Assembly (NCBI RefSeq): GCF_000382265.1
Contig: NZ_KB907975.1
Span: 124,001-188,000, forward strand
Length of the DNA: 64,000 nt
From: Yoonia vestfoldensis DSM 16212
Lineage (GTDB): Bacteria > Pseudomonadota > Alphaproteobacteria > Rhodobacterales > Rhodobacteraceae
Direction of reading: 5' to 3'
Shown here in pieces: positions 1-10,113 of this stretch; positions within the stretch are counted from its first letter, which is position 1; each line of letters begins with the position of its first letter. Below the pieces are notes generated by a model. It made no database searches. It had not been told where the DNA came from and saw nothing but the letters and a program-made list of their open reading frames with translations. Made by a program: the position numbers and the translations under genes.

Positions 1-1206
1 GGCAAAAATGTCGTTGGTGAACGCGACTTCTTCCGGGCCGTGCATCTTGGGTTTGACGACATAGACAGAGCCATGCGCCGAATTGCCGCCCTCTTTCGCC
101 AGATCATGCAGCGCGATCAGCATCGTGACCATCGCATCCATCAGCCCTTCGAACACCTCTGCGCCATCCGCGTCAAGGATCGCGGGATTGGTCATCAGAT
201 GGCCCACGTTGCGAATCCAGAGGAGCGCGCGGCCTTTCAGCGTGACATTGCCGCCATTCGGCGTGGTATAGTCACGGTCGGCGGCCAGTTTGCGGGTCAT
301 CGTCTTGCCGTTCTTGACCAGATCGGCGGTCAGGTCGCCCTTCATCAGGCCCAGCCAGTTGCTATAGGCAAGCACCTTGTCTTCGGCATCGACGCAGGCG
401 ACCGAATCCTCGCAATCCATGATCGCGGAGACAGCGCTTTCCAGCCGGACATCGGCCAAAAGCGCCTGATCGCGGCTGCCGATGGGATGGGCGCGGTCGA
501 ACACCAGTTCCACATGCAGGCCGTTGTTGACCAAAAGCACCGCATCGGGGGCCTTGGGGTTGCCGCGATACCCCGCGAATTTGGCTGGATCGCGCAAGGG
601 TGCATCGTCGATCAGCAACTGGCCGTCTTGGACGTGATAGCGCGCGACATCGGCGTGGCTTTTGCCTTCGATGGGGAAAGCCTCGTCCAGGAACACGCGC
701 ACACGGGCGACGACGCGCGCGCCATGGCCACGATCATAACCGCCGCTCGGAGGCTGCACACCCATCGCGTCGGTGCCATAGAACGCATCATACAGGCTGC
801 CCCAGCGCGCGTTTGCGGCGTTCAGCGCAAAACGCGCGTTGGTGATCGGCACGACCAGTTGTGGGCCGGGGATTGTGGCGATTTCCGGGTCCACGTTGGC
901 GGTGTCGATTTCGAAATCGTCGCCTTCGGGGACAAGATAGCCGATATCCTTGAGGAAATGTTCATAGGCGACGCGGTCATGTGGCTTGCCGCGCTGGCCG
1001 ACATGCCAGGCGTCGATAGCCGATTGCAGGTCGTCGCGTTTTTGCAGCAGCGCGCGATTGCGGGGCGTCATGCTGCCCACCAGACCCGCAAAACCCGACC
1101 AGAAAGCATCGGGGCTGATCCCGGTGCCGGGCAGAGCCTGCGTGTCGATAAACGCCGCCAGTTCGCTGGCGACCTGAAGCCCATGTTTTGCAACGCGATC
1201 GGTCAT
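1..1206 (-). CDS. glcB: Malate synthase G, N-terminal part (cut by window edge)
   Basis: Malate synthase condenses glyoxylate with acetyl-CoA to malate in the glyoxylate bypass. The reading frame is open from an ATG at 1206 to the left edge (402 codons, no stop), so about the first 55 percent of a protein usually near 720 residues is present. The translation starts MTDRVAKHGLQVASEL and contains the family stretches MDCEDSVACVDAEDKV and RNVGHLMTNPA, the latter holding the conserved active-site arginine region of the G isoform. The long insertion typical of isoform G, absent from isoform A, fits the length. The gene lies alone and points off the window. The C-terminal catalytic residues cannot be checked here. 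Confidence 0.93.
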   Translation of the reverse strand, partial: MTDRVAKHGLQVASELAAFIDTQALPGTGISPDAFWSGFAGLVGSMTPRNRALLQKRDDLQSAIDAWHVGQRGKPHDRVAYEHFLKDIGYLVPEGDDFEIDTANVDPEIATIPGPQLVVPITNARFALNAANARWGSLYDAFYGTDAMGVQPPSGGYDRGHGARVVARVRVFLDEAFPIEGKSHADVARYHVQDGQLLIDDAPLRDPAKFAGYRGNPKAPDAVLLVNNGLHVELVFDRAHPIGSRDQALLADVRLESAVSAIMDCEDSVACVDAEDKVLAYSNWLGLMKGDLTADLVKNGKTMTRKLAADRDYTTPNGGNVTLKGRALLWIRNVGHLMTNPAILDADGAEVFEGLMDAMVTMLIALHDLAKEGGNSAHGSVYVVKPKMHGPEEVAFTNDIFA

Positions 1207-1304
1207 GGCTGTAATTCCTTCTATCCCGGCATGCGGCGGCATACCTGTGCCTTGCCGCACGAATTAGAACACAAGTTTCCGATAGGCAACACGGGCGGGC
1301 GGAA

Positions 1305-1448
1305 TCAGTTGCGCGTCCCGCGACACTTGTCTGAGCAATAGCGCACAGACTCCCAGACCTTGGCCCATTTTTTGCGCCAGGTGAACGGCCTGCCGCAGGT
1401 GGCGCAGGTCTTTTGGGGCAGATCAGATTTCTTGCGCATCTTGGGCAT
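1305..1448 (-). CDS. DUF2256-type small zinc-finger-like protein
   Basis: A 47-residue basic protein starting [13 protein letters not shown]. It has two Cys pairs, CATCGRPF and YCSDKCR, around a tryptophan/lysine-rich centre ([18 protein letters not shown]). This spacing is typical of the DUF2256 family, whose function is unknown. The cysteines suggest a structural zinc site (inference). It lies about 100 bases upstream of the malate synthase start on the same strand. Confidence 0.8.
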   Translation of the reverse strand: MPKMRKKSDLPQKTCATCGRPFTWRKKWAKVWESVRYCSDKCRGTRN

Positions 1449-1615
1449 GGGACGCAGCTAGGCTGGCGCGCCGTGAAATCCACTGTCAGGCAACCACAAT
1501 AAAACACACGCGAAACTTCGCTGATCCGGTGTCGCGCGCCGGGCCTTATTTGCAATTTTTGCAAAAAAGTCCCAATGTCGTGGAACCGTTACACAATTCT
1601 GGTGTTTGAGAAGTT

Positions 1616-2491
1616 ATGGAAAAGCGTATCACGCCCTTGATCGCCGAGCGTGCGCCGTGGCTTTATGCGGACAGGCCCGGCACGCGTGTCGTGCGAGAGG
1701 CGCTGCACGCCATGCTGGGCTATGAAAAGACGCTTCAGATCGCGCGCAAGCTTGAACATGCCGAGCCGGCCCGGATCATGCAGGAGATGGCAGAGCGGCT
1801 GGCCCTGCTGGTCGACAGCAAGGGCCTTGGTCATTTGCCAGCCCATGGCCCTGCCTTGATCGTGGCAAACCATCCCACGGGAATCGCCGACGGGATCATC
1901 CTGAACCACCTGATCGCGCGCACCCGGCCTGACGCCTATTTCTTTGCCAACCGCGATATCCTGCGTGTGTTCCCGCAAATGGACACGATGATCGCACCTG
2001 TCGAATGGCGCAAGGAACTGCGCAGCCATGCCAAGACCCGCGAGACGATGACCTTTGTGCGCACCGCGACCGAAGCAGGGCGGCTTGGCGTGATCTTTCC
2101 GTCGGGGCGGCTGGCCAAACGGCGCGGGCTGTCGCTGCATGAACGCCCGTGGATGGCCTCTGCCGCGATGCTGGCGCGCAAATTCGACCTGCCGGTCATT
2201 CCGGTCAACATTCAGGCGCGCAATTCGGCGCTGTTCTACCTTTTTGATCGTATCCACCCAACGCTGCGCGATATTACCTTGTTCCATGAGACGCTGAACA
2301 AAGACCGCCAACCCTTTGTCGTGACCATGGGCGAACCGATCTCGGCCTCGGCCATCCCGCGCGACCCGGAGGAAGGGATCGCCCTGCTGCGCACCGCGAC
2401 ACTGGCACTGGGCGGGGAACATGCGCCGGTGGTCAATCTGATCGCGACAACACGCCCGTGGCTGTCCAAAGACGCATCTACCGCACCTTGA
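1616..2491 (+). CDS. PlsC-like phospholipid/glycerol acyltransferase
   Basis: A 291-residue protein of the 1-acyl-glycerol-3-phosphate acyltransferase superfamily, which transfers acyl chains to glycerolipids at the inner face of the membrane. The His/Asp catalytic block is NHPTGIADG (residues 85-93). Here His and Asp are separated by five residues, where the classical PlsC motif has four, so this is one of the divergent subfamilies. A second block, FPSGRLAKRRG, corresponds to the FPEGTRS substrate-binding motif. There is no obvious transmembrane helix. The start ATG is preceded by GAGAAG. The gene precedes gatB on the same strand with a gap of about 85 bases. The acceptor lipid cannot be told from sequence; an ornithine-lipid or phosphatidic acid role is equally possible. 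Confidence 0.8.
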   Translation: MEKRITPLIAERAPWLYADRPGTRVVREALHAMLGYEKTLQIARKLEHAEPARIMQEMAERLALLVDSKGLGHLPAHGPALIVANHPTGIADGIILNHLIARTRPDAYFFANRDILRVFPQMDTMIAPVEWRKELRSHAKTRETMTFVRTATEAGRLGVIFPSGRLAKRRGLSLHERPWMASAAMLARKFDLPVIPVNIQARNSALFYLFDRIHPTLRDITLFHETLNKDRQPFVVTMGEPISASAIPRDPEEGIALLRTATLALGGEHAPVVNLIATTRPWLSKDASTAP

Positions 2492-2575
2492 AGCGGGGCC
2501 CGCGTTCTTTTAGAGATCGCGCAAACCTGCGCGTTTCGGTAAAGATCGTGCAGACCTGAACCAAGGATGCCCGCA

Positions 2576-4087
2576 ATGCTTGATCTGACATATGACGCCC
2601 CCGCACCCAAAGTCATCGCAGGTGCGACCGGCGATTGGGAACTGGTGATCGGGCTGGAAGTCCATGCGCAGGTCGCGACCAACGCCAAGCTGTTTTCCGG
2701 TGCCTCGACCCTGTTCGGTGCCGAACCCAACAGCAACGTGGCTTTCGTGGACGCAGGCATGCCCGGCATGTTGCCCGTCATCAACGAGGAATGCGTCGCA
2801 CAGGCGGTGCGCACCGGGCTGGGGCTGAGGGCGCAGATCAACCTTGTGTCCGCCTTTGACCGCAAGAATTATTTCTACCCCGATTTGCCGCAGGGCTATC
2901 AGATCAGCCAGCTGTACCACCCCATCGTGGGTGAAGGCGAAGTGCTGGTCGAAATGGGCAACGGTCTGGCCCGTCTGGTGCGGATCGAACGCATCCATCT
3001 GGAACAGGACGCGGGCAAGTCGATCCACGACATGGACCCTGCGATGTCTTTCGTCGATCTCAACCGCACGGGTGTCGCGCTGATGGAAATCGTCAGCCGC
3101 CCCGATATTCGCGGGCCAGAGGAAGCCGCCGCCTATGTGCTGAAACTGCGCCAGATCATGCGCTATCTGGGCACCTGCGACGGCAATATGCAGAACGGCA
3201 ACCTGCGTGCCGATGTGAACGTGTCGGTCTGCCGTCCGGGCGATTATGAACGCTATCAGGCGACGCAGGATTTCAGCCACCTTGGCACGCGCTGCGAGAT
3301 CAAGAACATGAACTCCATGCGGTTCATCCAGATGGCCATTGATTACGAGGCCCGCCGCCAGATTGCACTGCTGGAAGACGGCAAAAGCGTCACGCAGGAA
3401 ACGCGGCTTTACGATCCTGACCGGAACGAGACACGCTCGATGCGGTCCAAGGAAGAAGCGCATGATTACCGCTATTTCCCCGACCCCGATCTTCTGCCGC
3501 TCGAAATCGAACAGGCGTGGGTTGATGACATTGCGGCCAAGCTGCCCGAACTGCCCGATGCGAAAAAGGCGCGGTTCATTGCGGATTTCGGCCTGTCGGA
3601 ATATGATGCCTCGGTCCTCACAGCCGAAGAAGAAAACGCCAGCTTTTTCGAAAAGGTGGCCGAGGGACGCGACGGCAAACTGGCTGCAAACTGGGTGATC
3701 AATGAACTCTTCGGCCGCCTGAAAAAGGACGACCGCGATATCGCCAGCAGCCCGATTTCCGCCGAACGTCTGGGCCAGATCATCGGGCTAATCAAATCCG
3801 ACACCATTTCGGGCAAAATCGCCAAGGACGTGTTCGACATCGCCTATACCCAGAACCGCGACCCCGAAGAGATCGTGGAAACCGAAGGCATGAAACAGGT
3901 CACCGACACCGGCGCCATCGAGGCTGCGGTGGACGCCATCATCGCCGCCAACCCCGATCAGGTCGCAAAAGCGCAGGCAAATCCGAAATTGGCCGGCTGG
4001 TTCGTGGGTCAGGTGATGAAGGCCACCGGCGGCAAGGCCAATCCGGCGGCGGTCAACCAGATCGTTTCGGCGCGGCTTGGGCTTTAG
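2576..4087 (+). CDS. gatB: Aspartyl/glutamyl-tRNA amidotransferase subunit B
   Basis: GatB is the kinase/amidotransferase subunit of GatCAB. The complex converts Glu-tRNA(Gln) (and Asp-tRNA(Asn)) to the amide form with ammonia delivered from GatA. The protein (503 residues from this start) begins with the family block [19 protein letters not shown] and has [21 protein letters not shown] and [13 protein letters not shown] blocks, then the C-terminal YqeY-like tail domain ending [11 protein letters not shown]. An ATG nine bases upstream (2567) sits directly against AAGG and leaves no spacer. The same AAGG is at a proper distance from the ATG at 2576, so that start was chosen. gatA and gatC are not in the window. 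Confidence 0.97.
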   Translation: MLDLTYDAPAPKVIAGATGDWELVIGLEVHAQVATNAKLFSGASTLFGAEPNSNVAFVDAGMPGMLPVINEECVAQAVRTGLGLRAQINLVSAFDRKNYFYPDLPQGYQISQLYHPIVGEGEVLVEMGNGLARLVRIERIHLEQDAGKSIHDMDPAMSFVDLNRTGVALMEIVSRPDIRGPEEAAAYVLKLRQIMRYLGTCDGNMQNGNLRADVNVSVCRPGDYERYQATQDFSHLGTRCEIKNMNSMRFIQMAIDYEARRQIALLEDGKSVTQETRLYDPDRNETRSMRSKEEAHDYRYFPDPDLLPLEIEQAWVDDIAAKLPELPDAKKARFIADFGLSEYDASVLTAEEENASFFEKVAEGRDGKLAANWVINELFGRLKKDDRDIASSPISAERLGQIIGLIKSDTISGKIAKDVFDIAYTQNRDPEEIVETEGMKQVTDTGAIEAAVDAIIAANPDQVAKAQANPKLAGWFVGQVMKATGGKANPAAVNQIVSARLGL

Positions 4088-4149
4088 GATGATTGGACAT
4101 CCGCGGCGGGCTTGCTATGGTCCGGCCTCTGGCATCAGGGAACATCACG

Positions 4150-4518
4150 ATGACATATGAATACAAGGTCGTACCGGCCCCCTTGCGCGGCACGAAAGCG
4201 CCCGGCGTCAAGACGAACGAAGATCGCTTTGCCCTGTCGCTGGAAAACGCGATGAACGAACTCGCGGCGGATGGATGGGAATATATCCGCGCCGACACGC
4301 TGCCCTGCGAACAGCGCGAAGGGTTGATGAGCAAGACGACGGTCTATCAGAACATGCTGGTGTTTCGCCGCGCCAAGGTCGTCAACACAGCCCCAAAGAT
4401 GAAGGCACAGCGCCCCGTGCCAGCCGCGCCATCCGTGACGCCACCCGCTGAAAAAGTGCAGAAAAAGGTCGTGCTTTCGGACGACAAGCCAGCGCCGGAC
4501 GCGGCAGCAAACGATTGA
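4150..4518 (+). CDS. DUF4177 domain protein
   Basis: A 122-residue protein. The first 75 residues (MTYEYKVVPAPLRGTKAPG ... NELAADGWEYIRADTLP ... MLVFRRAK) match the small DUF4177 fold, a beta-rich domain of unknown function typified by the YEYKVV start and the GWEYIR block. The rest is a low-complexity Lys/Pro/Ala tail. An in-frame upstream ATG at 4093 encodes unrelated residues and has no ribosome site, so the start at MTYEYK was chosen. It lies 60 bases after gatB and its stop abuts the stop of the opposite bolA gene. Confidence 0.8.
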   Translation: MTYEYKVVPAPLRGTKAPGVKTNEDRFALSLENAMNELAADGWEYIRADTLPCEQREGLMSKTTVYQNMLVFRRAKVVNTAPKMKAQRPVPAAPSVTPPAEKVQKKVVLSDDKPAPDAAAND

Positions 4519-4770
4519 TCAGCGCAGGTCGATCGCCAAAGCGTGAATCCGGGCCATCAGGTCGGGGCCAATAGCGGCATGGATCGCCCGGTGCCGTGCG
4601 ATCCGCGACATATCATCCAGTGACGACGCCTTGATCACGACACGCCAATGGCTTTCGCCTGTCCCGTCGTCACCCGCATGGCCCGCGTGTTTGTGGCTTT
4701 CGTTGATCACGTCGAGCGTCTGAGGGTCGAGCGTCATCAGTCTTGCGTGAATTTCAGCCTGCAATGCCAT
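4519..4770 (-). CDS. BolA family protein
   Basis: An 83-residue BolA/IbaG-like protein. It has the short KH-like fold with the invariant block SHWRVVIKASSLDDMSRIARHRAIHAAI, in which the conserved His of the last helix can act as an Fe-S ligand together with a monothiol glutaredoxin. BolA proteins work in iron-sulfur and iron homeostasis. Length is normal for the short BolA class. The start codon follows an AGGGAAAATA stretch. It is divergent from the J-domain gene, an arrangement common in Rhodobacteraceae, and convergent with the DUF4177 gene with no spacing. Confidence 0.88.
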   Translation of the reverse strand: MALQAEIHARLMTLDPQTLDVINESHKHAGHAGDDGTGESHWRVVIKASSLDDMSRIARHRAIHAAIGPDLMARIHALAIDLR

Positions 4771-4848
4771 TATTTTCCCTCTGCCCTCTTCTCTCTGTCG
4801 CTCAGGGGTCTACAGTCTGTCGTCCGAGTCGGAAAGATGAGATGCGCC

Positions 4849-5484
4849 ATGAAAAAAGATGATCCCTTCGGTTTCGATATGTCTGTGTCGGGTTCCAAGA
4901 AAAAGAACCCGCGCGGGCGCCGTGGCATGTCCGGGGCGTCGGAAACATCGACGCGCGTCTGTGATCACGAAGGCTGCGACCGCCCTGCGCCGTTCCGCGC
5001 GCCCAAATCGCCCGACGTTCTGGATGATTATTTCTGGTTCTGTCAGGAACATGTCCGCGAGTATAATCTGAAGTGGAATTTCTTCGACACCACGTCAGAG
5101 GCCGAACTGGCCGCGCAGATGGACAAGGACCGCGTCTGGGACCGCCCCACCAAGCCGTTCAAGCGGTCGGTCGAGGAACGCGCCTGGGCCCGTCTTGGCG
5201 TGGATGACGCGCATCAGGTGCTGGGGGCCAATGCGACCCGCAACCCCGGGCGCGGCGCCGCCGTTGGGCGCAAACTGCCGCCGACCGAACGGCGCGCGAT
5301 CGACATTCTGGAAGCCAAGGACAATTGGTCAAAGCAGGAGATCCGCAAGGCTTACAAGTCGCTGATCAAGGTACTGCATCCCGACATGAACGGCGGCGAC
5401 CGCAGCCAGGAAGAACAATTATCCGAGGTTGTCTGGGCTTGGGACCAGATCAAGGTCAGCCGCAACTTCCGCGACGCGGATTAA
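4849..5484 (+). CDS. J-domain (DnaJ-like) co-chaperone
   Basis: A 211-residue soluble protein. The N-terminal 135 residues contain CDHEGCDRPAPFRAPKSP and FWFCQEHVREYN, a Cys/His pair arrangement that looks like a small metal site. The C-terminal 70 residues form a J domain, with helix II EIRKAYKSLIKVL followed by the signature HPD (residues 182-184) that stimulates Hsp70 ATPase. The order is the reverse of classical DnaJ and is typical of a conserved alphaproteobacterial family divergent from bolA. An in-frame ATG at 4837 is an alternative start. The client is unknown. Confidence 0.85.
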   Translation: MKKDDPFGFDMSVSGSKKKNPRGRRGMSGASETSTRVCDHEGCDRPAPFRAPKSPDVLDDYFWFCQEHVREYNLKWNFFDTTSEAELAAQMDKDRVWDRPTKPFKRSVEERAWARLGVDDAHQVLGANATRNPGRGAAVGRKLPPTERRAIDILEAKDNWSKQEIRKAYKSLIKVLHPDMNGGDRSQEEQLSEVVWAWDQIKVSRNFRDAD

Positions 5485-5584
5485 GGCGTTTCGGGGCAGG
5501 CTTGAAAGCAAACTGCCGCTTTTCACCGTCCAGCGGAGCGTGACGCCGCGAAAAGTGGCTCCGGCTCTTCCCGAGGTGTTCTGA

Positions 5585-6118
5585 TCACTTGCGATAGAAA
5601 TAGGCCTGTGACAGCGGACTGAGCGACGATTGCGCCTGCTTTTCCTGTGCCGACAGGATCGCGAGGCGTTTGCGCTCGACCTGAGCCAGCAGCCAGTGGG
5701 CGATGAAAACGCCGCTGCACCAAAGAGCCGCGACCACCGGATTTTCAAGGAAAGCGGACAGCACGATGAACGGCGCGTAGATGGTCCCGTAGATCGGTGT
5801 GATCAGGCTGCCGCCAATCAACGATGCGAGTATTAGCATAACCAGCGCCCCGAAACAGGCCCTGACCGCGCCCAGCGCACCGGGCGTGCCGACCCAGCCC
5901 CGCGCGATCATCAACGACGTCAGGCCCGCCAGACCTGATGCAAAGATCATCCAGCCATCGTAAATGCCGATCCCGCCCGGCGCTGTCGGCCACATGGCCG
6001 CGTCACTCAGGATCATGTAGCCTGTCAGCCCTGTCAGCACCGTCACAGCCGCATAAGCCAAGACTGCGGTTCTGCCGTCTGTCGTTGTGATGGACCCGTT
6101 GAAAATGCGCGCGACCAT
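5585..6118 (-). CDS. Hypothetical inner-membrane protein
   Basis: A 177-residue protein with four to five hydrophobic segments (roughly residues 17-37, 48-68, 82-105, 108-128 and 130-150) and a charged C-terminal tail VERKRLAILSAQEKQAQ. The start at MVARIFNGS was chosen because the upstream in-frame extension is Cys/Arg-rich and not protein-like. I recognise no family. It stands alone between the J-domain gene and cobS. Confidence 0.6.
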   Translation of the reverse strand: MVARIFNGSITTTDGRTAVLAYAAVTVLTGLTGYMILSDAAMWPTAPGGIGIYDGWMIFASGLAGLTSLMIARGWVGTPGALGAVRACFGALVMLILASLIGGSLITPIYGTIYAPFIVLSAFLENPVVAALWCSGVFIAHWLLAQVERKRLAILSAQEKQAQSSLSPLSQAYFYRK

Positions 6119-6380
6119 TGCGCTACTCCTGAAACAAGGACATTCTTCAAATTCTGCTGCAAAAAACGGCAAGAGGCTGTGCCGACGAACGGTCTTGCCT
6201 ATCTCATGTTTACCATAGGGAACCCCGCAAATCAACGATTCCAGCGCGATGCGCGTCATGTCGCACAGGCCGAACGGGCAACTTGCCTGATCCCGTCGGA
6301 CGGGGTGGCGCTTGCCGCTGGCTGCGTTATGTTGCATCCGAGAATTGATTGCGACCTATCAACCAAAAAAGGCAAGGCAC

Positions 6381-7367
6381 ATGGCCGACGGCACCACAGA
6401 CATGCACGCGAAACCCACCGAGGACATCTCCGTCAAGGACGTGTTCGGCATCGACAGCGACATGAAGATCAAGGGTTTCGCGGAAAGGTCCGACCGTGTG
6501 CCCGAGATCGACAGCACCTACAAATTCGACCCCGAAACGACGCTCGCGATTCTTGCGGGCTTTGGCTATAACCGCCGCGTGATGATCCAGGGCTATCACG
6601 GCACCGGGAAATCGACGCATATCGAACAGGTGGCAGCACGGCTGAACTGGCCCTGCGTGCGGGTGAACCTTGACAGCCATATCAGCCGGATCGACCTGAT
6701 CGGCAAGGATGCGATCAAGCTGCGCGACGGCGTGCAGGTCACCGAATTCCACGAAGGCATCCTGCCTTGGGCGCTGCGCAACCCTGTCGCCATCGTCTTC
6801 GACGAATATGACGCAGGCCGCGCGGATGTGATGTTCGTGATCCAGCGCGTGCTGGAAACCGACGGCAAGCTGACGCTGATGGACCAGAACGAAATCATCA
6901 CGCCGAACCCCTATTTCCGTCTGTTCGCAACGGCCAACACGGTCGGTCTGGGGGATACGACGGGGCTGTATCACGGCACCCAGCAGATCAACCAGGCGCA
7001 GATGGACCGCTGGTCGATGGTGGTGACGCTAAACTATCTGTCGCATGATGCCGAGGCCGCGATCGTCCTGTCGAAATCGCCGCATTACAACACCGACAAG
7101 GGCCGCCGCACGATCAGCCAGATGGTCACCGTCGCCGATCTGACGCGCACGGCCTTCATGAATGGCGATCTGAGCACGGTGATGTCGCCGCGCACGGTGC
7201 TGGCCTGGGCGGAAAACGCGCGGATCTTTGGCAATGTCGGCTATGCGTTCCGGCTGTCCTTCCTGAACAAATGCGACGAATTGGAACGCCAGACGGTGGC
7301 GGAATTCTATCAGCGCTGTTTCGACGAAGAACTGCCCGAAAGTGCGGCAAGCCTGAGCTTGAAATAA
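6381..7367 (+). CDS. cobS: Aerobic cobaltochelatase subunit CobS
   Basis: CobS is the AAA+ ATPase subunit of the CobN-CobS-CobT complex that inserts cobalt into hydrogenobyrinic acid a,c-diamide in aerobic cobalamin synthesis. The 328-residue protein has a Walker [11 protein letters not shown] (about residue 75), Walker [15 protein letters not shown] and sensor [12 protein letters not shown]. Its N-terminal [21 protein letters not shown] block is typical of the family. The start ATG has AAGG six bases upstream. cobT lies 0.8 kb downstream, and the large subunit cobN is not in this window. A GC-rich hairpin with a T run follows the stop. Confidence 0.95.
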   Translation: MADGTTDMHAKPTEDISVKDVFGIDSDMKIKGFAERSDRVPEIDSTYKFDPETTLAILAGFGYNRRVMIQGYHGTGKSTHIEQVAARLNWPCVRVNLDSHISRIDLIGKDAIKLRDGVQVTEFHEGILPWALRNPVAIVFDEYDAGRADVMFVIQRVLETDGKLTLMDQNEIITPNPYFRLFATANTVGLGDTTGLYHGTQQINQAQMDRWSMVVTLNYLSHDAEAAIVLSKSPHYNTDKGRRTISQMVTVADLTRTAFMNGDLSTVMSPRTVLAWAENARIFGNVGYAFRLSFLNKCDELERQTVAEFYQRCFDEELPESAASLSLK

Positions 7368-7373
7368 AAGTAA

Positions 7374-7431
7374 GCCGGGGAAAACCCCGGCCTACGGTCG
7401 TGATGTAGGTCGGGGTTCTCCCCGACCTTTT
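7374..7431 (+). terminator. Double hairpin after cobS, second with T run
   Basis: Two adjacent perfect hairpins: GCCGGGG-AAAA-CCCCGGC (7374-7391) and AGGTCGGGG-TTCT-CCCCGACCT (7407-7428), the latter followed by TTTT. The second is a rho-independent terminator for cobS. Together the two hairpins also form a larger imperfect inverted repeat of about 19 bases per arm. Confidence 0.75.
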
Positions 7432-7435
7432 GCGT

Positions 7436-8020
7436 TCAGCCGCGTGCGGCTTTGGTCGCGTTTGCCCACCAGACGATATCGTCCAGCGTCGCGTTGACCG
7501 AAGGCATCAGGTGATCGGCGATGGTGTCGATCTCGGCATTGGCGCCCAGCGGATGCACGCCGAAGAAATCGCCGCCACCGATGTGGACCGCATTGCGTAC
7601 GGGCACCATCTGCAGTTCCACGGCGATGTTGCGTAGGTGTTCCAGCGCGCGTGTGCCGCCGACCGACCCATAGGCGATGGCAGACATCGGCTTGCGGTTC
7701 CATTCGTTATAGGCCTGATCCAGCGCGTTCTTCAGCGCGCCGGTGATCGAGCGGTTGTATTCAGCGACAACAAAGATGTAGCCGTCGAATTCGCCGATCT
7801 TTTGCTGCCATTTCACGGCGCGTTCGTCCGAAGATGGCATCCAGAGGTTGCTGGCCATCTCGTCGAACAGCGGCAGGTCGAAATCGCGCAAATCGACCAG
7901 TTCGACATCCATGTCGTCGCGGGCCTGTGCCTGTTTCAGCATCCATGCGGCGGGTTTGTCGGCAAAGCGGGTGGCGCGGGTCGATCCGATGATCAAAGCG
8001 ATCTTTGGTTTCGTGGTCAT
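7436..8020 (-). CDS. NADPH-dependent FMN reductase family protein
   Basis: A 194-residue flavodoxin-fold protein. It has the N-terminal phosphate-binding loop IIGSTRATRFADK, the mid-protein AEYNRSITGALKNALDQAYNEW block and YGSVGGTRALEHLR, which together define the NADPH-dependent FMN/quinone reductase (YieF/ChrR-like) family. Such enzymes reduce flavins, quinones or azo compounds with NAD(P)H in the cytosol. The gene sits between cobS and cobT on the opposite strand. A link to cobalt corrinoid reduction is tempting but not shown by sequence. Confidence 0.87.
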   Translation of the reverse strand: MTTKPKIALIIGSTRATRFADKPAAWMLKQAQARDDMDVELVDLRDFDLPLFDEMASNLWMPSSDERAVKWQQKIGEFDGYIFVVAEYNRSITGALKNALDQAYNEWNRKPMSAIAYGSVGGTRALEHLRNIAVELQMVPVRNAVHIGGGDFFGVHPLGANAEIDTIADHLMPSVNATLDDIVWWANATKAARG

Positions 8021-8171
8021 GTCATCTCTCCAGAATTGGGTATGCGATGGATACTAGATGCGGCAAGACGGGTCTTGTTGCTACGGGCACCACGGCGCAG
8101 GGTCTGTGCAAAAATACGCAAGGCGCGCAGGCCCCCTTGCCCCTGCCCTGATCCGGTGGTTTATCTTTGAC

Positions 8172-10049
8172 ATGCAAAAACCATCCGACAATCCCGCCGA
8201 TCCGTTCAAGAAAGCCCTGGCCGAGGCGACCAAGGTCATGGCAGATGACCGCGAATTGTCGGTGACGTTCTCGGTCGATCCCTCCGGTCAGACCGCCGAG
8301 ACAATGCGCCTGCCGCAGGTGTCGCGCCGCATGACCCGAGACGAGGTGTTGCTGGCGCGCGGCACGGCGGACAGTTTCGCGCTGCGCCACAGGTTCCACG
8401 ATGCCGCGACCGCTGCGCGCTATATGCCGCAAGGCCAGATGGCGCGCGATCTGTACGATGCGATGGAAACCGCCCGGATCGAGGCTGTCGGCGCACAATA
8501 CATGCCCGGCACCGCCGGAAATATCGACGCCAAGATCGGCAACGAAGCCAAGCGCAAAGGCTATGACCAGATCACCCAAGCCTCTGACGCGCCGCTGCCC
8601 GTCGCGGCGGGCTATCTGATCCGGCATCTTGCGACGGGGCGCGATCTGCCTGCGGGGGCGGATAATGTCATGGAGCTGTGGCGCGGCTTCATCGAGGATC
8701 ATTGCGGCGGCACGCTTGAAAACCTCAATGCCACGCTGAACGACCAGAAAGAATTCGCCCGTTTCGCGCGGCAATTGATTTCCGATCTGGGCTATGGCGA
8801 CCAGCTGGGCGACGACCCTGACCAGCTCGACGACGATCAGGACGAGGCCGCCGAGGACGGCAGCGACGATCAGGACGAACCCGACAGCAGCGGCGACAAT
8901 GACGGCGACAGCGAGGAGGCCGAAGCCAGCCCCGAACAAAGCCAGGAAAGCCAGCAGGACGCCAAACAGGCGCAGGTCAGCATGGATGACCAGGCTGATG
9001 CCGAGATGGGCGAAGAAGTCGAGATGCCAGAGGGCGAGGCCCCGATGGACCCGCCCCAACCCGCGCCCGTGTCGGACGCCGACCCCGATTACAGGGTCGC
9101 CTATACCGCGTTCGACGAGGAAATCGGCGCACAGGATCTGGCCGAACCTGTGGAGCTGGACCGCTTGCGTGCCTATCTGGACCAGCAGCTTGAGCCGCTG
9201 AAAGGCGCTGTGTCGCGGCTTGCCAACAAGCTGCAACGCCGCTTGCAGGCGCAGCAGAACCGGTCGTGGGAGTTTGACCGCGAGGAAGGCATTCTGGATG
9301 CAGGAAGGTTGGCGCGGGTTGTGGCCTCGCCCACCACGCCGCTGAGCTTCAAGGTCGAGAAAGACACCGATTTCCGCGACACGGTGGTGACGCTTCTGTT
9401 GGACAATTCCGGCTCCATGCGGGGTCGGCCGATCTCCATTGCCGCGATCTGTGCGGATGTGATGGCGCGCACGCTGGAACGCTGCGACGTGAAGGTCGAA
9501 ATCCTCGGGTTCACGACCAAGGCGTGGAAAGGCGGCCAAAGCCGCGAGAAATGGCTGGCCGATGGCCGCCCCGCCACACCCGGCCGCCTGAACGACCTGC
9601 GCCATATCATCTATAAATCCGCCGATGCGCCGTGGCGGCGGACGCGGCCCAACCTTGGGCTGATGATGAAAGAAGGGTTGCTGAAGGAAAACATCGACGG
9701 CGAGGCGCTGGAATGGGCGCACCGCCGGATCACCGCGCGACACGAACAGCGCAAGGTGCTGATGGTAATTTCCGACGGTGCGCCGGTCGATGACAGCACT
9801 TTGTCGGTGAACCCCGCCAATTATCTGGAAAAGCACCTGCGCGACGTGATCGCGATGATCGAACGCCGCCGCGCAGTCGAGCTTGTCGCGATCGGGATCG
9901 GCCATGACGTGACGCGCTATTACGAACGCGCGGTCACCATCACCGATGTCGAGCAACTGGCGGGGGCGATGACAGAACAGCTTGCCAGCCTGTTCGACAA
10001 TGATCCGCGCAAAAGGGCGCGCGTCTTGGGGATGCGCAAGGTCGGCTGA
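8172..10049 (+). CDS. cobT: Aerobic cobaltochelatase subunit CobT
   Basis: CobT is the third cobaltochelatase subunit and acts as the adaptor between the CobS ATPase ring and CobN. The protein has 625 residues: an N-terminal helical part, a long acidic linker (about residues 210-300, rich in Asp/Glu/Gln), and a C-terminal von Willebrand A domain with the MIDAS motif [13 protein letters not shown], the pattern D-x-S-x-S that binds Mg. [11 protein letters not shown] block lies near the end. The start [16 protein letters not shown] was chosen over an upstream extension with no conserved residues. Confidence 0.95.
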   Translation: MQKPSDNPADPFKKALAEATKVMADDRELSVTFSVDPSGQTAETMRLPQVSRRMTRDEVLLARGTADSFALRHRFHDAATAARYMPQGQMARDLYDAMETARIEAVGAQYMPGTAGNIDAKIGNEAKRKGYDQITQASDAPLPVAAGYLIRHLATGRDLPAGADNVMELWRGFIEDHCGGTLENLNATLNDQKEFARFARQLISDLGYGDQLGDDPDQLDDDQDEAAEDGSDDQDEPDSSGDNDGDSEEAEASPEQSQESQQDAKQAQVSMDDQADAEMGEEVEMPEGEAPMDPPQPAPVSDADPDYRVAYTAFDEEIGAQDLAEPVELDRLRAYLDQQLEPLKGAVSRLANKLQRRLQAQQNRSWEFDREEGILDAGRLARVVASPTTPLSFKVEKDTDFRDTVVTLLLDNSGSMRGRPISIAAICADVMARTLERCDVKVEILGFTTKAWKGGQSREKWLADGRPATPGRLNDLRHIIYKSADAPWRRTRPNLGLMMKEGLLKENIDGEALEWAHRRITARHEQRKVLMVISDGAPVDDSTLSVNPANYLEKHLRDVIAMIERRRAVELVAIGIGHDVTRYYERAVTITDVEQLAGAMTEQLASLFDNDPRKRARVLGMRKVG

Positions 10050-10050
10050 T

Positions 10051-10104
10051 CCGGTTCTGGCGAACCGGAGGCCTTCGGCGAGAGTATTTTTGGAAAAAAG
10101 AAGT
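10051..10104 (+). repeat. Dispersed hairpin plus GAGTATTTTTGGAAA element, copy 1
   Basis: It starts directly after the cobT stop codon: hairpin CCGGTTC-TGGC-GAACCGG, then GCCTTCGGC and the tail GAGTATTTTTGGAAAAAAG. The same architecture recurs at 43621, 47251 and 57421. It probably works as a terminator; see findings. Confidence 0.6.
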
Positions 10105-10113
10105 GGGGGCGCG

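Noticed and set aside
40..1341. Long plus-strand open frame at the left end
   Set aside because: Antisense to malate synthase G, whose conserved motifs lie on the minus strand.
8022..9956. Long minus-strand open frame over cobT
   Set aside because: Antisense shadow of cobT; the hydrophobic stretch is the reverse complement of the Asp-rich linker.
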